Below, piece after piece: positions 23,655-28,487 of a stretch of DNA of 28,487 nt. The notes under the pieces were generated by a model that saw only the letters and a list, made by a program, of their open reading frames with translations, had not been told where the DNA came from and did no database searches. The stretch's first letter is position 1; every line of letters starts with the position of its first letter. The position numbers and the translations under genes are program-made. The stretch comes from an uncultured Clostridium sp. (GTDB lineage Bacteria > Bacillota > Clostridia > Clostridiales > Clostridiaceae): positions 1-28,487 of the forward strand of contig CAKVFO010000024.1 in NCBI GenBank assembly GCA_934746785.1, in the 5' to 3' direction.

Positions 23655-23990
23655 ATGGATAATAATAAAAAGGTTCAAATGAATAATTTAGAGTATAAAA
23701 ATATGAATATTATATCTCCTATTAATCCTTTACAAAATACTAAAAGTAAAGTTGATACTAATATATCAGAAGAATTTAAATCTGTAATGAAGAAGGTAAA
23801 AGGTGCTAGAAAACAGAAGAATTCAAATATTAAAGATGATATTTTAGTAGAAGATAGTTTGAAAGAACTAATTAAAGAAGATTCTGAGATTAATAAAACA
23901 GTTGAAGTAAGAATTACAGAAAGTACCTTAATTAAAAAGATATTATCAGATGAAAAAAATATACCTAGTGATAAAAATCGTAATATATAA
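23655..23990 (+). CDS. Hypothetical protein, 111 aa, charged
   Basis: Preceded by a strong GGGGGAG ribosome binding site 6 nt before the ATG. The product is hydrophilic, rich in Lys, Asn, Ile and Glu, with no signal peptide, membrane helix or cysteine. The first 30 residues (NMNIISPINPLQNTKSK) look disordered; residues 38-55 and 65-100 could be helical. I recognise no family. It lies 63 nt after the SanA-like gene and ends inside a terminator hairpin, so the two probably form a unit. Confidence 0.65.
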   Translation: MDNNKKVQMNNLEYKNMNIISPINPLQNTKSKVDTNISEEFKSVMKKVKGARKQKNSNIKDDILVEDSLKELIKEDSEINKTVEVRITESTLIKKILSDEKNIPSDKNRNI

Positions 23991-24017
23991 AAGACTGGTT
24001 TAGTTAACCAGTCTTTT
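23989..24017. terminator. Bidirectional terminator, 111-aa gene / J-like gene
   Basis: AAAAGACTGGTT (23989-24000) pairs perfectly with AACCAGTCTTTT (24006-24017), loop of 5 nt. The A/T ends of the arms give U-tracts on both strands, and the two flanking genes converge on it. The rightward stop codon overlaps the stem. Confidence 0.75.
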
Positions 24018-24051
24018 GAAAGTTTAAAGTAATAATAAAGAGTGGAATCTT

Positions 24052-24561
24052 TTAGCACAAACCACCTTTTCCAGCGTTATTGTTATTATTTCCACATAAG
24101 GAAGAAGCATTTTGTGGCTGATTGCCTGCATTATTTCTAAAGGTACCTATTTTTTGATTAAGTTTCTTTATTGTAGATAAATATTCATCATTATAAGGAT
24201 TAATATTAACAGCTCTCTTAATATGATTTACACCTGAATCTATCCATCCCTTTTTTATAAGTAAGATACCTTTTAAGTAATTCCATTCAGCAGAATGAGA
24301 GTTAGATACCAAATTAAGATTAGCTTCAGCAGCAATAAAGTCATCGCTTTCTATTAAATCTCTTACTTTTTCTAAGGTTCTATTATCTGTTATTATTCTT
24401 AAAGCTTCATTTGCTTCATTGATTTTTTCCTCATACATTAATTTCACAGAGTCATCTTGAAGCTCATCAAGATTATAGGTATTCATTAAGTTTGAATAAG
24501 CTTCTTTTATTTCCATATCAGAAGAATGAGGTAATACTCCTAAAACTTTATAAGGATCCAT
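24052..24561 (-). CDS. J-domain-like protein without HPD motif
   Basis: A 169-aa protein. Residues 1-60 follow the J-domain pattern (MDPYKVLGVLPHSSDMEIKEAY, then INEANEALRIITD), but the HPD motif that activates Hsp70 is replaced by NLD in NTYNLDEL, so it should not stimulate DnaK. Residues 65-135 look like one or two TPR-type helical repeats (AEWNYLKGILLIKKGWIDSG, IKRAVNINPYNDEY). The tail is Asn/Gly-rich with two cysteines (SLCGNNNNNAGKGGLC). GGAGT precedes the ATG. It follows the DUF5685 gene by 40 nt in the same direction and is probably co-transcribed. Confidence 0.75.
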   Translation of the reverse strand: MDPYKVLGVLPHSSDMEIKEAYSNLMNTYNLDELQDDSVKLMYEEKINEANEALRIITDNRTLEKVRDLIESDDFIAAEANLNLVSNSHSAEWNYLKGILLIKKGWIDSGVNHIKRAVNINPYNDEYLSTIKKLNQKIGTFRNNAGNQPQNASSLCGNNNNNAGKGGLC

Positions 24562-24601
24562 TCGATACTCCTTCTAATTATTAATTTTATTATTAAATAT
24601 A

Positions 24602-25465
24602 TTATATTTTGTTTAAAATATTCATATATTTATCTACTAAGCCTAAATCAATGATATTCTTTATTATATTTGTATTTTTAGTAAATGGAATTTTCTTTGT
24701 TACTTCACTACAGTTATTTACAAGGTTTAAAATGATGAAGTCAAAATCATCTTTAATAACTTCAATAAGTTGATTATATGAAAAGTTATTGTTATATACT
24801 TTTTCTAAGGGATTAAAGTTGCCATAGTTCATATCATCTTTTAAATCATCTAGGGCATCCATAAGGTAAATCCATTTACCAAAGGAATAGCCAAAGCTAT
24901 AAAGATAATTTCTGATTTTTTCTGAGTCATTAGATAATTTACCAGGATAGTTTTTTAAAATAAATCCAACAATATGACTAAAGGGATGAGAAATCTCATC
25001 TATAGAATAATATTTGTTGCTTTTTTCAAGTTTATGAAGGTCTTCTAGAGAATAATGTATAGTATTTTTTAAGTCATTATTAGAAATATTATTATAATAA
25101 TATTTCAAAATTTTAGATGAACTAAGACTTTTAAAATCATTGTCATCTAACACGTTATCAAGAAGTTTATAATAAGATAAGGCTACATTTAAATCAGCTG
25201 CATAAGTAATTGCTTCATTGTCATATATGTAGGTAGTTTTGTTTAAAGGATGTCTTATGCAGCGATTCGATTTTGTATGTGTTGAATGGTCACATAATCC
25301 ATCTAAAAGGACGGCAAAAAAAGTTGTTTCATAATTTAAAAATATTCTTGGTATATTGCCAAATCTTTTTTTTATACAAATGCATAGACCACAATAATAG
25401 TTTTTAAATTTATTTAAATCTTTAACTTTTAGTTCGCTCTGAACAGGAGTTATATATCCAAACAT
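24602..25465 (-). CDS. DUF5685 family protein
   Basis: A 287-aa, mostly helical protein of a clostridial family of unknown function. Seen: the family start MFGYITPVQSELKVKDLNKF, the Cys cluster YYCGLCICIKKRFG, LNYETTFFAVLLDGLCDH, then NRCIRHP, AADLNVALSYYKLLDNVLDD, and GYSFGKWIYLMDALDDLKDD in the second half. Two acidic DxxxD-type patches (LLDNVLDDND and DALDDLKDD) recall the diphosphate-metal sites of isoprenoid synthases, and the four to five N-terminal cysteines with His could bind metal; both are inference. GGAGG precedes the ATG. It is divergent from the helicase gene and paired with the J-like gene. Confidence 0.75.
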   Translation of the reverse strand: MFGYITPVQSELKVKDLNKFKNYYCGLCICIKKRFGNIPRIFLNYETTFFAVLLDGLCDHSTHTKSNRCIRHPLNKTTYIYDNEAITYAADLNVALSYYKLLDNVLDDNDFKSLSSSKILKYYYNNISNNDLKNTIHYSLEDLHKLEKSNKYYSIDEISHPFSHIVGFILKNYPGKLSNDSEKIRNYLYSFGYSFGKWIYLMDALDDLKDDMNYGNFNPLEKVYNNNFSYNQLIEVIKDDFDFIILNLVNNCSEVTKKIPFTKNTNIIKNIIDLGLVDKYMNILNKI

Positions 25466-25640
25466 AAGAATCCTCCTAATTAGTGAATAAGTAAAAAAAC
25501 ACTATACAATTTATTTTATGAAATAATTTCAAATGTGTTATTATTTTTTTATCTTTCAAAATATTAAATATAGTATAATAACAATGTAGGTATCTAAAAT
25601 ATATACAAATACTAATTACAAAAAATAAAGGAGGAAATGG

Positions 25641-27395
25641 ATGAAAAAAAATGCAGCTCAAAGGGAGTATAAGAAACTTAAAGGTCAGATAAATCAAATT
25701 GAAGAGATAGTACACCATTCAAAGGGTGGAGCGCTTCATGAACATGAATCAACTTTAAGGAAAAAAATATTACTTTTAAATGAGATGGAGAATGAAGGGT
25801 TTAAAGATTTTGAAGAAATTTCAGATAGATATAATGAAGCATTAGAGTATGTAGGAAAAAGAATAATTGAAGATTATAATAGAAAAAATAATTGTGATTT
25901 TGATTATTATGAAGTGGCAAGGGGAAATTATAATATACTATTGAATTCAGGGATATTAACTGTACTTACAAAAAAGCATATTCCTAAAATGATATCTAAA
26001 GAATTTGAAGAAAATTTCCCGGGCAATCCTAAGGATGAATATAGGGAAGCTAGAGGTATGAGAAGAAAATTTGTCATACATTTAGGTGATACTAACACAG
26101 GTAAGACTTATAATGCTATTGAAAGACTAAAGCAATGTAAGAATGGAGTTTATTTGTCACCTTTAAGGATATTAGCACTTGAAAATTATGAAAGATTAAA
26201 TAATGAGGGGATTCTTTGTGATCTTCAGACAGGAGAAGAAGAAATACTTCATGAAGGTGCAACTCATACATCTTGTACTATAGAAAAGCTTAATTTAAAG
26301 AAGCAATATGAGGTGGCAGTTATTGATGAAATTCAAATGATTGATGACTCACAAAGAGGTGCAGCATGGAGTAGAGCTGTACTAGGGATAAGAGCAAAAG
26401 AAATACATATATGCGGAGCTTTAAATGCTAAATATATAATTGAAAAAATGCTTACCGATTGTAAGGATGATTATGAGATACATGAATATAAGAGAAAAAT
26501 ACCTTTAGTAGTTGAAGAGGGAGAATTTAGTCACAAAGATGTACAGCCTGGAGATGCAATAGTATTATTTTCAAAGAAAAAGGTGCTGACATTAGCTCAA
26601 GAATATTCTGAAAGAGGTGAAAGAGCAAGTATTATATATGGGGATCTTCCACCAGAAGTAAGAAGAAAACAATATGAACAGTTCACATCTGGAGAGACAA
26701 GAGTTCTTATAACAACAGATGCAATAGGCATGGGAGTTAATCTTCCTATTAGGAGAATAATATTTTTATCCACAAAGAAGTTTGATGGAGAAGAAATTAG
26801 AGATTTAACTTCTCAAGAAGTAAAACAGATAGCAGGAAGGGCAGGACGTATAGGTATTTATGATACAGGATATGTTACTTCATCTATTAATAATAAGTTT
26901 ATAAGTGATAAACTTACAGCAAGGGATAGGGAAATAACAGAGGCGGTTATAGGACCATCAGATGCAATTCTTAGAATAAAGACTCTTCCTTTAATAGAAA
27001 AGTTAGCTCTTTGGAGTACTAGAAAAGAAGAGTTAAGTTATTATAGAAAGATGGATATCTCAGATTATATTATAATTCTTGAAAAGCTTAAGAATTATAG
27101 ATTAAGAGAAGAAATTCAGTGGAAGCTGTTAAAGGTTCCTTTTGATGTTACGAGTGATGCTCTTATGGAACAATTTTTATTCTATGTAGATGAATTATTT
27201 GTAGTTAAAAATAAAACAATTTCAAAGCCAACAATTTTAAGCGGAGTTTTAGATGAACTAGAGATATATTATCAAAAGGTTAATATGTATTATTCATTTA
27301 ATAAGCTGTTTAATCTTAAGTTTGATTTTCAATGGATTTATGATGAAAGAATAAGAGTAAGTGAAGAAATAAATGAAATATTAATTCATATGTAA
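25641..27395 (+). CDS. Suv3-like DExH-box helicase
   Basis: A 584-aa superfamily 2 helicase most like the Suv3 group, known best as the RNA helicase of mitochondrial RNA degradation. Seen: an N-terminal coiled-coil-like 135 residues, Walker A GDTNTGKT (149-156), SPLRILALENYERL (motif Ia), DEIQM (229-233), the second RecA domain with VLITTDAIGMGVNLPIRRIIF, and motif VI QIAGRAGRIG (396-405), then a helical C-terminal part (about 440-584). AAGGAGG lies 6 nt before the ATG. A TATAAT at 25574-25579 could be its -10. It stands alone, ending at a palindromic terminator. The RNA substrate and any nuclease partner are unknown. Confidence 0.85.
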   Translation: MKKNAAQREYKKLKGQINQIEEIVHHSKGGALHEHESTLRKKILLLNEMENEGFKDFEEISDRYNEALEYVGKRIIEDYNRKNNCDFDYYEVARGNYNILLNSGILTVLTKKHIPKMISKEFEENFPGNPKDEYREARGMRRKFVIHLGDTNTGKTYNAIERLKQCKNGVYLSPLRILALENYERLNNEGILCDLQTGEEEILHEGATHTSCTIEKLNLKKQYEVAVIDEIQMIDDSQRGAAWSRAVLGIRAKEIHICGALNAKYIIEKMLTDCKDDYEIHEYKRKIPLVVEEGEFSHKDVQPGDAIVLFSKKKVLTLAQEYSERGERASIIYGDLPPEVRRKQYEQFTSGETRVLITTDAIGMGVNLPIRRIIFLSTKKFDGEEIRDLTSQEVKQIAGRAGRIGIYDTGYVTSSINNKFISDKLTARDREITEAVIGPSDAILRIKTLPLIEKLALWSTRKEELSYYRKMDISDYIIILEKLKNYRLREEIQWKLLKVPFDVTSDALMEQFLFYVDELFVVKNKTISKPTILSGVLDELEIYYQKVNMYYSFNKLFNLKFDFQWIYDERIRVSEEINEILIHM

Positions 27396-27427
27396 AAAAC
27401 TGCTGTAGAATTCTACAGCAGTTTTTT
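27394..27427. terminator. 34-bp perfect palindromic bidirectional terminator
   Basis: AAAAAACTGCTGTAGAA (27394-27410) is followed at once by its exact reverse complement (27411-27427). A6 and T6 ends give a U-tract on either strand. The stop codons of both convergent genes (27393-27395 and 27426-27428) overlap the arms. Confidence 0.92.
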
Positions 27428-27680
27428 AATTTATAGATTTTTCATATTTCTCTTTAACTTTAATAACTTTAGCTCTATCTACATTCTCAATTTTATATAA
27501 CCCTTTATCTAAAAGAAGCTGAATAGTATCATGCTCATCACTTAAAGTATCTATCATCATAGTCTTTAAATTATTTATTATAGGCTCTGTACGAGATTCT
27601 TGTGCAGCAGTATAGTAAAGATCAGATAAGTTTTTCTCAATAGTAAGAATTTCAGTAGCAATTTCTTTATCAGATAGCAT
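27426..27680 (-). CDS. CotF-like spore coat protein
   Basis: An 84-aa helical protein resembling the Coat F family: SDKEIATEILTIEKNLSDLYYTAAQESRTEPI, then a second helix pair ending DTIQLLLDKGLYKIENV. The pattern (E..L..EK....LY..A..E......) is that of CotF-like proteins, which have a ferritin-like two-helix unit and occur in the spore coat. It is half the length of Bacillus CotF. AGGAG precedes the ATG by 9 nt. The 58-aa gene just upstream reads the same way and probably forms one unit with it. Confidence 0.7.
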   Translation of the reverse strand: MLSDKEIATEILTIEKNLSDLYYTAAQESRTEPIINNLKTMMIDTLSDEHDTIQLLLDKGLYKIENVDRAKVIKVKEKYEKSIN

Positions 27681-27700
27681 TTAATATCATCTCCTAAAGG

Positions 27701-27877
27701 TTAGTTTAATAAATTAGAAAGTTTTACAAGATTTTGTTTATGTTTTTCTGCTAATGATTTGAAATGAGCTTTTAGTTCTGCATCTTTTATTGTTTTGCTA
27801 TGACATTCACATACTTTTTGTGCTAATTTTTCAGCGCCAAGAAGGTCTTCTATATATAAAAGTTCTTTTTCAGTCAT
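27701..27877 (-). CDS. Small spore-coat-related helical protein, 58 aa
   Basis: A 58-codon frame with an AGGAGG ribosome binding site 8 nt before the ATG at 27877. The product starts MTEKELLYIEDLLGAEKLAQ, continues with KVCECHSKTIKDAELK and ends AHFKSLAEKHKQNLVKLSNL plus LN, giving two helices with a Cys-x-Cys-His in the first turn region. It resembles the short partner proteins commonly found beside CotF-like genes in clostridia. The CotF-like gene follows after 20 nt, and the two probably act together in the spore coat. It is easily missed because of its length. Confidence 0.7.
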   Translation of the reverse strand: MTEKELLYIEDLLGAEKLAQKVCECHSKTIKDAELKAHFKSLAEKHKQNLVKLSNLLN

Positions 27878-27928
27878 AATTATTACCTCCTAAATATTTA
27901 TTTAAACAAGTATATTTTTCCCTAAATT

Positions 27929-28487
27929 TTATAGAAATATGTGGCTGATAGGCATTATACATATACCTAAAACTAAAGAGATAATATATATTAAGTTATG
28001 ATTATAAGATTTAGCTTCAGGAATAAGTTCTGCAAAGGAAATATAAATCATAATACCTGCAACTAATGCAAAAACAATACTTAGAATAAAATCATTTATA
28101 AAAGGTTTTAAGAATAGATAAGATATAAGTGCTCCTAAAGGCTCTGAGATTCCAGATATAAATGTATATAAAAAAGCTTTAGGACGGCTGTTAGTGGAAT
28201 AGTAAATAGGCATAGCAATAGCAACACCTTCAGGTATATTATGAAGAGCTATAGCAAGGGCAATAGTTATTCCAAGGCTTGTATCTTGAAAACCAGAGAT
28301 ATAAGTTGCTATTCCTTCAGGAAAGTTATGAAGCATTAAAGCAATCATTGAAACTAAACCAACTCTAAATAAGCTATTATCATTTTTGACTGAGATATTA
28401 CCTTTATCAGGTATAAAATTATCAATTAAAAAAGCCATTAATACGCCTATAATTAGGAAAAGGATAGATAATAGACCTCCATTAACC
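27929..28487 (-). CDS. ZIP family metal transporter, 5' end outside window
   Basis: The frame stays open to the right edge (a further hydrophobic segment SILFLIIGVLMAFLID precedes the first internal ATG at 28438), so this is the C-terminal part. Seen: the ZIP metal-site helices IALMLHNFPEGIATYISG and IALAIALHNIPEGVAIAMPI, with HNxPEG repeated in helices IV and V, then SGISEPLGALISY and ISFAELIPEA. These HN.PEG motifs are those of ZupT-type zinc/divalent-cation importers. About 186 residues with five to six membrane helices are visible. It reads towards the small coat genes. Confidence 0.88.
   Translation of the reverse strand, partial: VNGGLLSILFLIIGVLMAFLIDNFIPDKGNISVKNDNSLFRVGLVSMIALMLHNFPEGIATYISGFQDTSLGITIALAIALHNIPEGVAIAMPIYYSTNSRPKAFLYTFISGISEPLGALISYLFLKPFINDFILSIVFALVAGIMIYISFAELIPEAKSYNHNLIYIISLVLGICIMPISHIFL

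Overview
The window is AT-rich, low-GC DNA with short intergenic gaps, strong AGGAGG-type ribosome binding sites and frequent ATA/AGA/TTA codons. Together with spore-related genes (BofC-like and CotF-like), separate secD and secF, and the order nadA / bofC-like / ruvAB / queA / tgt / yajC / secDF / recJ-like / apt / rel / dtd / hisS / aspS, it points to a chromosomal segment of a spore-forming Clostridium (cluster I). The species cannot be fixed from the sequence alone. Most of the window is housekeeping and syntenic with the corresponding Bacillus and Clostridium region; the unusual material lies in the intergenic gaps and in a few aberrant genes.

Layout. 1-3.5 kb: the 3' end of a radical SAM/SPASM gene, facing a leftward NAD biosynthesis operon nadA-nadB-nadC whose promoter carries a perfect 28-bp palindrome (probably a NiaR-type operator). 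3.6-5.5 kb: a membrane-anchored BofC-like protein, a gap holding a repeat copy and an ABC-ATPase remnant, then an orphan terpene-cyclase-fold-like protein. 5.7-10 kb: ruvA-ruvB (Holliday junction), queA-tgt (queuosine) and yajC. 10-12.7 kb: a 0.58-kb gap with a short repeat copy and a PspC-domain remnant, then secD-secF. 12.8-14.2 kb: a shortened RecJ homologue that has lost its catalytic motifs, then apt. 14.3-22.2 kb: a long rightward run of rel, dtd, an MBL-fold hydrolase, hemZ, hisS and aspS, with rel driven by its own promoter and a leader hairpin. 22.2-28.5 kb: a full-length repeat copy, a 50-aa membrane protein, a SanA/YdcF-like protein with an orphan 111-aa partner, a leftward DUF5685 plus J-like pair, a Suv3-like helicase, two small spore-coat-like genes and the 3' part of a ZIP metal transporter.

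The main candidates for something undescribed are: (1) a family of intergenic elements (copies at 4209-4349, 10159-10262 and 22244-22534) that start with ACGTATAGGAAA right after a T-run, carry a long imperfect inverted repeat and a GAAA-capped hairpin, exist in long and short forms, and abut decayed gene fragments; (2) an intact, promoter-equipped RecJ-like pseudoenzyme sitting in the recJ locus; (3) a J-like/DUF5685 gene pair in which the HPD motif has become NLD; and (4) a hairpin in the rel leader. No tRNA, rRNA, CRISPR array, transposase gene or phage gene was recognised.
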